The notes under the pieces are model-generated. The model had not been told where the DNA came from. It ran no database searches and saw nothing but the letters and a program-made list of their open reading frames with translations. A stretch of 39,121 nucleotides of DNA from JADZAI01 sp046348585 (lineage in GTDB: Bacteria > Pseudomonadota > Alphaproteobacteria > Micropepsales > Micropepsaceae), in NCBI GenBank assembly GCA_046348585.1, contig JAXMDZ010000026.1:1-39121 (forward strand), given 5' to 3'. Numbering within the stretch: position 1 is the first letter of the stretch; each line of letters opens with the position of its first letter. This document shows, one piece after another, positions 32,439-39,121 of this stretch. The position numbers and the translations under genes were made by a program.

Positions 32439-32456
32439 GGTAAACGGAAGGTAAAC
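32439..32456 (+). promoter_or_regulatory. direct repeat GGTAAAC-N4-GGTAAAC, possible response-regulator site
   Basis: Two identical 7-mers (32439-32445 and 32450-32456) separated by four bases give an 11-bp period, the spacing used by OmpR/PhoB-family response regulators. The sequence differs from the Pho box 90 bases downstream, suggesting a second regulator of the porin. Confidence 0.4.
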
Positions 32457-32538
32457 AGGATTCACCTGCCCCCGATCGGGCCGTTTCCGGTTCCCGGGCG
32501 GGCGATGCAATAATGTCGCTGCGTCCCCTCATCGCGCT

Positions 32539-32578
32539 CTGTCATGTGATCGTCACGCAGTCGTCATGCGGGCGTTAT
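32539..32578 (+). promoter_or_regulatory. PhoB box array upstream of the OprP-like porin
   Basis: Four 7-base units at an exact 11-bp period: CTGTCAT (32539), TCGTCAC (32550), TCGTCAT (32561) and GCGTTAT (32572), each separated by four bases. The first is a perfect Pho-box half-site (consensus CTGTCAT/C); units 2 and 3 keep GTCAC/GTCAT. The array lies 58 bases before the porin ATG. Position and repeat geometry fit activation by phosphorylated PhoB in phosphate starvation. Confidence 0.75.
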
Positions 32579-32636
32579 CGCAGCGCACCAGAACCCCCCT
32601 CGCAGGAACGAGTCCGGCGATGCGGACCAAGGGGGT

Positions 32637-34268
32637 TTGATGACACTGCGACTGAAATATCTGGCGTGCACCGCGCTGACTGCGGCGGCGCTGATCGTGC
32701 CGGCGATGGCGGAAGAGACCGTCACCATGAAGCGCAGCGAGCTGGAGGCGATCATGAACCGCCTCGACCGCCTGGAAAAGCAGGTCGCCAAGGGCGCCCC
32801 GGCCGCCGGCGGCAACACTGCCGAACTGGAGCAGCGGGTCCAGGACCTCGAAATCAGCCAGGGCGCGAAGATCAACGCGCTCCAGCAGAAGGCGGACGCC
32901 GTCCAGCTGACCTTCGACAACAACCGCCCGGTGATCACCACCGGCGACGGCCGCTTCGAGCTGGCCTTCCGCGGCCGCTTCCACTTCGACGCCGGCACGT
33001 TCTCGCAGAACCCGGGCGTCGACGTTCCCTACGCGGTCGACTCGCAGAACGTCCGCGACCTCGGTTCGGGGTCCTACTTCCGCCGCGCCCAGTTCGGCGT
33101 GGAAGGCAAGTTCTTCCGCGATTTCGACTACGAAATGCGCTTCAACTTCGGCGGCTCGGAAGCCGAAGACGCCGGCTCGATCAACATCATGCGCGTCGCC
33201 TACAACCCGACGCCCGAGATCCGCGTCAATGTCGGCGCGATCCAGCCGACCTTCACGCTCGACGACTCGACCTCCTCGAACGACATCACGTTCCTTGAGC
33301 GCGCCGCGGTCGTGAACGCGCTGATCGGCGAGTTCGGCGGCTCGGACGCCCGCAAGGGCATCGAGGCGACCTACCTGAAGCAGGGCGAGAACATCGACTA
33401 CATGTTCAACATCGCCTACACGACCTCGACGATCGGCGCCCGCAACGCCGCCGCCGACGACCGCGACCACCTGCTCGGCCGCATCGCCGCGCGCGTCTTC
33501 AAGAACGCCGACTGGGACGTGCACCTGGGCGCCAACGCCGCCACCATCCTCTCGATGGGCGGCGTCGACGGCACCAGCGCCCCGACGGCGGCGGCCCGGA
33601 ACCTCAACTTCCGCGACCGTCCCGAACTGCGCGTCGCCGGCGAGCGTCTGGTCGCCACCGGCAACATCCCGGCCGAGAGCGCCTGGATGTGGGGTCTTGA
33701 AGCGGGCGTCCGCTACAAGAACTTCTACGCCTCGGGCGAGTACTTCCAGTGGGGCGTCGATCGCGACCGCCTCTGCACCGGCTGCAACGTCGCCGCGCCC
33801 GATCCGGAGTTCTCCGGCTACTACGTGATGGCGTCCTACATCCTGACCGGCGAAACCAAGCGCTACGAGACGCAGAACCGTTCGAACTCGCGCATGCAGT
33901 TCGGCGCTCCGCGTCCCAACAGCCCGTTCTCGTCGGGCGGCACCTGGGGCGCCTGGGAGATCGCGGCGCGCTACTCCGTGCTCGACCTCAACGACAACGT
34001 GAACCCGACCGGCCTCGCCGTGCTCGGCGCCCCGATCGCCAATCTCGGCGAAATCCGCGGCGGCAAGCAGTCGATCACCTCGGTCGCGCTCAACTGGTAC
34101 CTCAACCGCAACATGCGCGTGATGTTCCAGTACCAGCACGGCGAGATCGACCGCATCTCGTCGACGGCGCTGAACAACACGACCAACCCCGGCGTTCCCT
34201 CGGCCGCCTATCCGAATATCGGCCAGGACTACGAGACCTTTGCGGTCCGCACGCAGTTCGCGTTCTGA
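32637..34268 (+). CDS. OprP/OprO-type porin (phosphate-selective porin family)
   Basis: 543 residues. A signal peptide runs to about residue 24 (AALIVPAMA then EE). A coiled-coil trimerisation stretch follows (KRSELEAIMNRLDRLEKQV and ELEQRVQDLEISQGAKINALQQKA), then a beta-rich barrel ending in the outer-membrane C-terminal phenylalanine (VRTQFAF). FELAFRGRFHFDAGTF and SYFRRAQFGVEGKFFRDFDYEMRFNF are typical of Porin_O_P. It would let phosphate, pyrophosphate or other anions cross the outer membrane. AAGGGGG lies just before the ATG. The Pho-box array upstream and the pst genes 1.4 kb downstream support phosphate; the exact selectivity is inferred. Confidence 0.9.
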   Translation: MMTLRLKYLACTALTAAALIVPAMAEETVTMKRSELEAIMNRLDRLEKQVAKGAPAAGGNTAELEQRVQDLEISQGAKINALQQKADAVQLTFDNNRPVITTGDGRFELAFRGRFHFDAGTFSQNPGVDVPYAVDSQNVRDLGSGSYFRRAQFGVEGKFFRDFDYEMRFNFGGSEAEDAGSINIMRVAYNPTPEIRVNVGAIQPTFTLDDSTSSNDITFLERAAVVNALIGEFGGSDARKGIEATYLKQGENIDYMFNIAYTTSTIGARNAAADDRDHLLGRIAARVFKNADWDVHLGANAATILSMGGVDGTSAPTAAARNLNFRDRPELRVAGERLVATGNIPAESAWMWGLEAGVRYKNFYASGEYFQWGVDRDRLCTGCNVAAPDPEFSGYYVMASYILTGETKRYETQNRSNSRMQFGAPRPNSPFSSGGTWGAWEIAARYSVLDLNDNVNPTGLAVLGAPIANLGEIRGGKQSITSVALNWYLNRNMRVMFQYQHGEIDRISSTALNNTTNPGVPSAAYPNIGQDYETFAVRTQFAF

Positions 34269-34294
34269 TTGCAAGCCGCATTGGCGAGGACGGA

Positions 34295-34321
34295 GGCCCC
34301 GGCGGAAACGCCGGGGCCTTT
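34295..34321 (+). terminator. intrinsic terminator after the porin gene
   Basis: Ten-base perfect stem GGCCCCGGCG (34295-34304) with CGCCGGGGCC (34309-34318) around a stable GAAA tetraloop, followed by TTT. A flanking A-T pair extends it to 11. It lies 26 bases after the porin stop and just before the convergent thioesterase end. Confidence 0.88.
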
Positions 34322-34326
34322 GTCGT

Positions 34327-34806
34327 TCAGGAGGCGGCCTCGGGGGCAGCCTCGGGCAGGGGCGGGGCGGCGAGCGTGAAGGTCGCGTTCGCCCGGGCGC
34401 ACGGCACGCCGTCCGCCAGCACCAGCGCCGAGGCGACGCAGAGCGTGCGCCCGGTCTTCACGAAACCCGTCTCGAAGATCAGCCACTGGCCGGGCCGGGC
34501 GGGGCCGAGATAGTCGATCGAGAGGCTGGCGGTCAGCGGCCGCCGCCCGTCGCCGAGCCGTGCCGCGCAGCTCAGCCCCATCGCATTGTCGGCCAGCGCG
34601 GCGATCAGGCCGCCATGGACGAGGCCGCGCGCATTGGTATGGGCGGCCCGGACGCGCAGCCCCAGCACGAACGCCTCGTCCGTCACGCGCGCATAGAGCG
34701 GCTCCCACGGATCGGTGAGCGGACTGCGCCGCGTGAGGGGCTGAAATCCGGCCGGCACACCGTCCCCGGCGGTGGCCGGACCGGGGGAAATGTCCTCTGT
34801 CGCCAT
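34327..34806 (-). CDS. PaaI-family hotdog thioesterase
   Basis: 159 residues. The hotdog core has NARGLVHGGLIAALADNAMG (about residues 58-77), the HGGxxxxLxDxAxG signature of PaaI-like acyl-CoA thioesterases with the catalytic Asp, then LTASLSIDYLGPARPG and ARANATFTL. It hydrolyses acyl- or aryl-CoA esters in the cytosol. GGGAGGGAG lies just before the ATG at 34806. It is divergent from the TetR gene across 128 bases containing two LmrA-box-like sites, so it is the likely target of that repressor. Confidence 0.9.
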   Translation of the reverse strand: MATEDISPGPATAGDGVPAGFQPLTRRSPLTDPWEPLYARVTDEAFVLGLRVRAAHTNARGLVHGGLIAALADNAMGLSCAARLGDGRRPLTASLSIDYLGPARPGQWLIFETGFVKTGRTLCVASALVLADGVPCARANATFTLAAPPLPEAAPEAAS

Positions 34807-34829
34807 CGTCGCTCCCTCCCACTACTATG

Positions 34830-34847
34830 CCGACCGGTCTGGATAAT
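34830..34847. promoter_or_regulatory. second, weaker LmrA/QdoR-type operator
   Basis: Around a perfect GACCGGTC palindrome, this 18-base stretch matches the stronger site at 34854 at 12 of 18 positions, in the same orientation and 24 bp away. TATTAT on the minus strand at its edge (34844-34849) could be the -10 of the thioesterase gene. Confidence 0.45.
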
Positions 34848-34853
34848 ATGATC

Positions 34854-34871
34854 TAGACCAGTCTATATAAG
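34854..34871 (-). promoter_or_regulatory. LmrA/QdoR-box-like operator
   Basis: On the minus strand the sequence CTTATATAGACTGGTCTA agrees at 17 of 18 positions with the Bacillus subtilis LmrA/YxaF(QdoR) box as I remember it (AWTATATAGANYGGTCTA). TAGAC-CA-GTCTA forms the dyad on the plus strand. It lies between the thioesterase and TetR genes, 63 bases before the TetR ATG. Confidence 0.6.
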
Positions 34872-34887
34872 ATGTGGCTCCGGCCTC

Positions 34888-34932
34888 AAGCCGGAAGGCC
34901 ACAAGCCAGAAGGCCACAAGCCGGAAGGGACA
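34888..34932 (+). repeat. three tandem 15-bp repeats in the tetR leader
   Basis: AAGCCGGAAGGCCAC, AAGCCAGAAGGCCAC and AAGCCGGAAGGGACA follow each other without gaps. Copies 1 and 2 differ at one base, copy 3 at its end. The last copy supplies the GGAAGGGA ribosome site for the ATG at 34935, so slippage would change the number of ribosome-binding-like motifs. Confidence 0.8.
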
Positions 34933-34934
34933 TC

Positions 34935-35564
34935 ATGGCGGCGAAGGCGAAGCATCGGGACAAGATCGTTCGGACCGCCGCGCGGCTGTTCCGCCGCGAG
35001 GGCTATGCGGCCACCGGCACCAACGACATCGTGGCGGCGAGCGGCGCGCCCAAAGGCTCGCTCTATCACTACTTTCCGGCCGGCAAGGCGCAGATCGCCG
35101 CCGAAGCGGTCGCCTTCGCGGCGGAGAAGGTGACGCAGACGCTGCGCGATCTGGCGGGGCGGCCCGGCCATCCGGCCGACGCCGTGCGGGCCTATGGGGC
35201 GCTGCTGGCCGGCTGGATGGAGCGCTCAGGCTTCCGCGACGGCTGTCCGATCACCACGATCCTGCTGGAGCTGGCCCCCGCGGAGGCCGCCGTCACGGCG
35301 GCGGGGCAGGCGGCCTTCGACAGCTGGACGGCGATCTTCGCCGCCGCGCTGACCGCGTCCGGGGTCCGCCCTGGGCAGGCGCGCGCGCTCTCCGTCACCG
35401 CCATCGCCGCCTTCGAAGGCGCACTGATCCTCGCCCGCACGGCCGGAAGCGTCCGGCCGATCGAAGAGGTCACGGCCGAAATGGCCCGCCTGTTCGAACT
35501 GACCGCCGCGCCGCAGTTCGAGATGTTTCCATTGATGGACGCCGGCGGAGCCGGCCAGGCGTAA
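34935..35564 (+). CDS. TetR family repressor, LmrA/QdoR (YxaF) type
   Basis: 209 residues from the ATG at 34935, which has GGAAGGGA before it; the in-frame extension upstream only translates the 15-bp tandem repeats. HRDKIVRTAARLFRREGYAATGTNDIVAASGAPKGSLYHYFP is a standard TetR helix-turn-helix (residues 8-48). The ligand domain begins with SGFRDGCPITTILLELAP, and the GCPI motif (103-106) is typical of the LmrA/YxaF branch. In Bacillus these repressors respond to flavonoids or drugs and control efflux or dioxygenase genes. An LmrA-box-like operator lies immediately upstream. The likely regulon is itself and the divergent thioesterase. Confidence 0.9.
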   Translation: MAAKAKHRDKIVRTAARLFRREGYAATGTNDIVAASGAPKGSLYHYFPAGKAQIAAEAVAFAAEKVTQTLRDLAGRPGHPADAVRAYGALLAGWMERSGFRDGCPITTILLELAPAEAAVTAAGQAAFDSWTAIFAAALTASGVRPGQARALSVTAIAAFEGALILARTAGSVRPIEEVTAEMARLFELTAAPQFEMFPLMDAGGAGQA

Positions 35565-35617
35565 AAACGCGCCCGCGAACCGGGCTCACAAAGCCTTGCC
35601 CGATACGAACCCCCGGC

Positions 35618-35632
35618 GAGCCGCGTCGGCTC
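35618..35632. other. GC-rich inverted repeat between convergent tetR and pstB
   Basis: GAGCCG-CGT-CGGCTC lies in the 114-base gap between the two gene ends. No T-run is adjacent on either strand. It may contribute to bidirectional termination. Confidence 0.35.
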
Positions 35633-35678
35633 TCCCGCCCGGAGGAGCGCTCGCCGCCGGGCCTCTCTGCGCCGCGCC

Positions 35679-36527
35679 TTAGCCGAAGCGGCCGGTCACG
35701 TAGTCTTCGGTGCGCTTCAGCTTCGGGTTGGTGAAGATCGTGTCGGTCTCGCCGTATTCGATGATGCGGCCGAGATACATGAAGGCGGTGTTGTCGGAGC
35801 AGCGCGCCGCCTGCTGCATGTTGTGGGTCACGATCAGGATCGTGTAGGTGCCCTTCAGCTCGTCGATGAGATCTTCGATCTTCATCGTCGCGATGGGGTC
35901 GAGCGCCGAGCAGGGCTCGTCCATCAGCAGCACTTCGGGGTTGCCGGCGATGGCGCGCGCGATGCACAGGCGCTGCTGCTGGCCGCCCGAGAGGCCGAGC
36001 GCGCTCTGGTTGAGGCGGTCCTTCACCTCGTCCCACAGCGCCGCGCCCTTCAGCGCGCTCTCCACCGCCTCGGCGAGAACCTTCTTGTCGCTGACGCCGT
36101 CGACCTTCAGCGGATAGGTGACGTTCTCGGCGATCGACATCGGGAAGGGGTTGGGCTTCTGGAACACCATGCCCATGCGCTTGCGCAGCGCGATGACGTC
36201 GACCGCCGGGCCGAAGATCGGCATGCCGTCGAGCTTCACCTGGCCGGTGGTCGTCACGCCGTCCACCAGGTCGTTCATGCGGTTGAGCGAACGCAGCAGC
36301 GTGGACTTGCCGCAGCCCGACGGGCCGATCAGCGCCGTCACCATGCCCTTCTGGGCGGGCAGCGTGTTGTTCCACAGCGCCCGCGAGGAGCCGTACCAGA
36401 GGCTGAAATCCTCGATGGTCAGGTTGGCGCCGTTCGGGCCTTCCTTGATGTGGTAGCAGGTCGGCTCGTAGCCGTGTTCGTCCACCTGGGGGGCGGCATT
36501 CGGTTCGGCGGTTTCGGCGACGCTCAT
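35679..36527 (-). CDS. pstB: phosphate ABC transporter ATP-binding protein
   Basis: 282 residues. A ~37-residue N-terminal extension precedes the ATPase (LTIEDFSLWYGSSRALWNN). Walker A is GPSGCGKS (68-75), followed by the PstB-specific LRSLNRMNDLVDG, Q-loop VFQKPNPFPMSI, signature LSGGQQQRLCIARA, Walker B VLLMDEPCSALDP and ending IFTNPKLKRTEDYVTGRFG. It powers high-affinity phosphate import through PstA and PstC. It is the last gene of the visible pstCAB run, with 19 bases after pstA. The usual phoU gene does not follow; the next gene is the convergent TetR. Confidence 0.97.
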   Translation of the reverse strand: MSVAETAEPNAAPQVDEHGYEPTCYHIKEGPNGANLTIEDFSLWYGSSRALWNNTLPAQKGMVTALIGPSGCGKSTLLRSLNRMNDLVDGVTTTGQVKLDGMPIFGPAVDVIALRKRMGMVFQKPNPFPMSIAENVTYPLKVDGVSDKKVLAEAVESALKGAALWDEVKDRLNQSALGLSGGQQQRLCIARAIAGNPEVLLMDEPCSALDPIATMKIEDLIDELKGTYTILIVTHNMQQAARCSDNTAFMYLGRIIEYGETDTIFTNPKLKRTEDYVTGRFG

Positions 36528-36546
36528 GGGGCTTGGCCTCTTGGGG

Positions 36547-38280
36547 TCAGAACTGGCTGCCGGCGAAGCGGCGCTTCAGGCGGTTGCGCACGGAAATGGC
36601 GGCCGCGTTGAGAACGAGGATGATGGCGATCAGCAGCAGCGTGGTCACATAGACCATCGGCCGCCCCGCCTCGGCGTTCCGCGACTGGAAGCCCACGTCG
36701 TAGATGTGGAAGCCCAGATGCATGAAGCTGCGGTCGAGATGGACGAACGGCCAGGTCAGATCGACCGGCAGTTCGGGCGCCAGCTTGACGACGCCGACCA
36801 GCATCAGCGGCGCGACCTCGCCGGCCCCGCGGGCCATCGCCAGGATCAGGCCGGTCATGATGCCGGGCAGGGCGCGCGGCAGCACGATCCAGCGGATGGT
36901 CTGCCACTTCGAGGCGCCGCAGGCGAGGCTGCCTTCGCGCATCGAGCGCGGCACGGCGGCCAGCGCCTCCTCGGTGGCGACGATCACCACCGGCACGGTC
37001 AGCAGGGCCAGCGTCAGCGCCGACCACAGCACGCCGCCGGTGCCGAAGGTCGGCGAGGGCAGGCGCTCGGGGAAGAAGATCTGGTCGATCGACCCGCCGA
37101 GCACGTAGCAGAAGAAGCCGAGGCCGAAGACGCCATAGACGATCGAGGGCACGCCCGCGAGGTTGTTGACGCAGATGCGCACGAACGAGACGAGGCGGCC
37201 CTGGCGGGCGTATTCTCGCAGATACAGCGCCGTCATCACGCCGAACGGCGCGACCAGCAGCGACAGCAGCACGGTCATCGCCAGCGTGCCGACGATGGCC
37301 GGCCAGACGCCGCCTTCGGTGTTGGCCTCGCGCGGCTCGGAGAAGATGAACTCGCCCCAGCGGCCGCCATAGACCGAGAGCTTGGCGAAGAAGCCCATGT
37401 CGTTGGGGCGGTAGAGGCGCACGATGGTGGAGAGCGGCTGGCTCTTGGTCTGGCCGCCGATGTCGGCCAGCGTCATCGCGTACTTGGCGTCCTCGGCTTC
37501 GAGCGCCTGAAGCTTGGCGCTGAGCTCGTCATAGCTGGCCTGGAGCGCCTTGGTCTGCTCGACGACCTCGGCCTGCTTGGCGACGGCGCGCTCGTCGCTC
37601 GCGCCGTAGTCGATCACCGCGGCCTTGGCTTCGAGCCGCAGCTCCTCGATCTCGGTGCTGACGCGGCCGATCTCCTCGCTCTTGAGGCGGCGGATCTCGG
37701 CGCGGCGGGCCTGGCCGTCGGAGACGGCGGCGAGCACCGCGTCGAGCGGCGGGTTCTCCGTGACCGTGCCGTTCAGCGAAAGCTGGGTGATGCGGCCGAC
37801 GAACGGCCCCCATTCCTGGCGCTCGATGAAGGTGAGGTCGGCGGGATACTCGACGGACGCGACGTCATAGGCGTTGCGCCACTGGAAATCCTCGCCGTAG
37901 AGGTCGTAATTGCCGACCCGGTAGAGCGTGCGCTCCGCATATCCCAGATCGTCCTCGATCTGCTGGCGCGACTCGGGCGGCACGGCGGCGAGCTGGGCGT
38001 CGGCCGGCTTGAAGGATTCGGACCGGAACACTTCGCCGGCGATCACCTTGCCGTCCTTCGAGGTCACCACCGCGATCGGCTGCGGCCAGAAGGTGGTGAA
38101 GCCGAACCAGGCGATGAGGCCGAGAATGCCGACGATCATCAGCAGGCCGATGGCGAGCGAGCCGCCCATGGCGAAGACCATCGGCTCGCCGCGCGCGGCG
38201 AGGTCGGTGGCGTAGACGCGCTTGGCGCGGGTCTGCGTCGTGGTGTTCATCGGCGCGTCCTTGAGAGCGAAATCCGACAT
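36547..38280 (-). CDS. pstA: phosphate ABC transporter permease PstA, long form with periplasmic coiled-coil domain
   Basis: 577 residues, much longer than E. coli PstA (about 300). TM1 is at about 34-65, followed by a ~255-residue periplasmic insert whose part 185-270 is strongly coiled-coil (RRLKSEEIGRVSTEIEELRLEAKA, then KQAEVVEQTKALQASYDELS). The permease core starts near 325 and includes the loop EEALAAVPRSMREGSLACGASKWQTIRWIVLP that docks on PstB. The start at 38280 lacks a clear ribosome site; an in-frame ATG at 38250 has AAGGA seven bases upstream and may be the true start. It is 15 bases downstream of pstC. Confidence 0.93.
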   Translation of the reverse strand: MSDFALKDAPMNTTTQTRAKRVYATDLAARGEPMVFAMGGSLAIGLLMIVGILGLIAWFGFTTFWPQPIAVVTSKDGKVIAGEVFRSESFKPADAQLAAVPPESRQQIEDDLGYAERTLYRVGNYDLYGEDFQWRNAYDVASVEYPADLTFIERQEWGPFVGRITQLSLNGTVTENPPLDAVLAAVSDGQARRAEIRRLKSEEIGRVSTEIEELRLEAKAAVIDYGASDERAVAKQAEVVEQTKALQASYDELSAKLQALEAEDAKYAMTLADIGGQTKSQPLSTIVRLYRPNDMGFFAKLSVYGGRWGEFIFSEPREANTEGGVWPAIVGTLAMTVLLSLLVAPFGVMTALYLREYARQGRLVSFVRICVNNLAGVPSIVYGVFGLGFFCYVLGGSIDQIFFPERLPSPTFGTGGVLWSALTLALLTVPVVIVATEEALAAVPRSMREGSLACGASKWQTIRWIVLPRALPGIMTGLILAMARGAGEVAPLMLVGVVKLAPELPVDLTWPFVHLDRSFMHLGFHIYDVGFQSRNAEAGRPMVYVTTLLLIAIILVLNAAAISVRNRLKRRFAGSQF

Positions 38281-38295
38281 GGGTCTGGTCCCGGC

Positions 38296-39121
38296 CTAGA
38301 GCTGCGCCGCGCGCTTGCGGAAGCGCTGGCGGACCATTTCGGCGGCGGTGTTGATGACGAAGGTCAGCGCGAACAGCACCAGGCCGCAGAGGAACAGCGT
38401 GCGATAGAGCGTCGAGTCCTTCACCGCCTCGGGCAGTTCGACGTTGATGTTGGCCGAAAGGGCCCGCAGGCCGTTGAACAGGTTGAAGTCGGTGACCGGG
38501 GTGTTGCCCGTCGCCATCACCACGATCATCGTTTCGCCGACCGCGCGGCCGAGGCCGATCATGATCGCCGAGAAGATGCCCGATCCCGCGGTCGGCACGA
38601 TGATCCAGCGCGCCGTCTGCCATTTCGAGGCGCCGCAGGCGAGCGAGCCGGCGCGCAGATGCTCAGGCACCGTGTTCATCGCGTCCTCGGCGATCGTGTA
38701 GACGATCGGGATCAGCGCGAACGAGATGGCGAAGGCGGCGATCAGCGTGTTGCGCTGGACATAGGTGTCGATGAAGCCGCCGCGCGCATCGACGCCGGCG
38801 CTGGTGAGCAGGCCCGCCAGCAGCCAGGACAGACCCATCGAGGCGACCAGCAGCAGCGCCCAGCGCACGAACTCCACCGCGCCCGCCGTCACGTCGCTCT
38901 GATGGCGCAGCCACACGCGATAGCCGGCGACCGCCTCGACCCCGGTCCAGCCGACGAAGACGGCGAGGGCCGAGAGCGGAATGAGCAGCAGGAAGAGGAA
39001 TGGCTGGCCGGAGCCTTCGCCCGCCGTCCACAGCCTGAAATCGCCGCCGAAGAAGGCCGCCTCGAACATCGGGCCGGTCTGCACCGCGCCCCACACGCCC
39101 GCGAGCACGGCGAGGAAGAAG
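38296..39121 (-). CDS. pstC: phosphate ABC transporter permease PstC, C-terminal part (runs off the window)
   Basis: 275 residues are visible, with the frame open to the last base; the true start lies beyond the window. Several membrane helices are seen, plus the loop AMNTVPEHLRAGSLACGASKWQTARWIIVP that contacts PstB, and GLGRAVGETMIVVMATGN, a PstC hallmark. The C-terminal half ends in a basic tail (RQRFRKRAAQL). It pairs with PstA to form the phosphate channel. A periplasmic loop before the core (AGVWGAVQTGPMFEAAFFGG) suggests it is also of the extended type. Confidence 0.95.
   Translation of the reverse strand, partial: FFLAVLAGVWGAVQTGPMFEAAFFGGDFRLWTAGEGSGQPFLFLLLIPLSALAVFVGWTGVEAVAGYRVWLRHQSDVTAGAVEFVRWALLLVASMGLSWLLAGLLTSAGVDARGGFIDTYVQRNTLIAAFAISFALIPIVYTIAEDAMNTVPEHLRAGSLACGASKWQTARWIIVPTAGSGIFSAIMIGLGRAVGETMIVVMATGNTPVTDFNLFNGLRALSANINVELPEAVKDSTLYRTLFLCGLVLFALTFVINTAAEMVRQRFRKRAAQL

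Larger units (their letters stand above)
32110..32636. other. 527-base intergenic control region between padR operon and porin
   Basis: No convincing gene. The padR-proximal part holds the GCGAG-N6-CTCGC repeat at 32145-32160. A strikingly AT-rich patch covers about 32385-32460, including an A-rich run, in an otherwise GC-rich window. Near the porin there are an 11-bp-period GGTAAAC pair (32439-32456), an extended -10-like TGCAATAAT (32506-32514) and the Pho-box array (32539-32578). A small RNA cannot be excluded but I see no clear terminator for one. Confidence 0.6.

Noticed and set aside
32182..32532. 116-codon minus-strand open frame in the padR-porin spacer
   Set aside because: It crosses the AT-rich patch, has no plausible domain and overlaps regulatory repeats; no ribosome site precedes its start.
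32553..34274. 573-codon open frame antisense to the porin
   Set aside because: Shadow frame; the sense strand has a signal peptide, barrel and Pho-box promoter.
1..39121. Search for CRISPR arrays, IS elements, prophage genes, toxin-antitoxin or defence systems
   Set aside because: No spaced repeats, transposase, integrase or recognisable defence gene was seen; the only repeats are the short operator-like and 15-bp tandem repeats already listed.

Overview
The window looks like chromosomal core DNA from a GC-rich alphaproteobacterium. Coding density is very high and third codon positions are strongly G/C. The gene content fits this group: a class II DAHP synthase, a short second-type GluRS, a glutathione reductase with the GTCVIRGCVPKK motif, an Atm1-type exporter, a hemolysin III family protein and PstA/PstC permeases with large extra domains. 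I cannot name the genus. I see no insertion sequence, prophage, integrase, CRISPR array or rRNA.

Layout. 1-3.2 kb: tail of an acyl-CoA dehydrogenase, an AtuA-like (DUF1446) protein and a secreted or lipoprotein alpha/beta hydrolase. 3.2-9.2 kb: mostly single housekeeping or accessory genes (hemolysin III family, GNAT, DUF4389, tRNA-Val(CAC), gph, rpiA, gor, a cytochrome P450). 9.2-13.7 kb: a membrane-anchored DsbA-like protein, class II DAHP synthase, a small 4-TM protein/HTH repressor module with a striking tandem palindromic operator, a DUF1003 protein and a CurA-like reductase. 13.9-22.1 kb: a tight co-directional run of sugar-nucleotide oxidoreductase and aminotransferase (GnnA/GnnB-like), nadE, gltX, a 15-codon Cys-containing leader ORF, cysS and cimA. 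Most junctions in it are 4-base ATGA or GTGA overlaps. 22.2-27.1 kb: rarD, a LOG-family protein, cytochrome c', an Atm1-type ABC exporter and an alpha/beta hydrolase. 27.2-32.1 kb: a PadR - membrane-fusion protein - RND pump operon whose pump lacks part of the usual proton relay. 32.1-39.1 kb: a 527-base control region and an OprP-type porin with a PhoB-box array, a PaaI-like thioesterase divergent from an LmrA/QdoR-type TetR repressor, and the 3' part of a pstCAB operon running off the window end.

How parts fit together. The OprP-like porin and the Pst transporter would form an outer-to-inner-membrane phosphate uptake route, and a PhoB-type 11-bp repeat array before the porin supports this. 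The PadR and TetR proteins probably regulate their own neighbours.

No obviously new enzymatic or defence system is visible. The most interesting material is regulatory: a candidate cysteine-sensing leader peptide before cysS; a perfect 13+8+13 inverted repeat made of two copies of ACCTATAGGT before the membrane-protein/HTH pair; an LmrA-box-like operator between the thioesterase and TetR genes; two separate 11-bp-period repeat sites before the porin; and an AUG-UAA start-stop element before rpiA.
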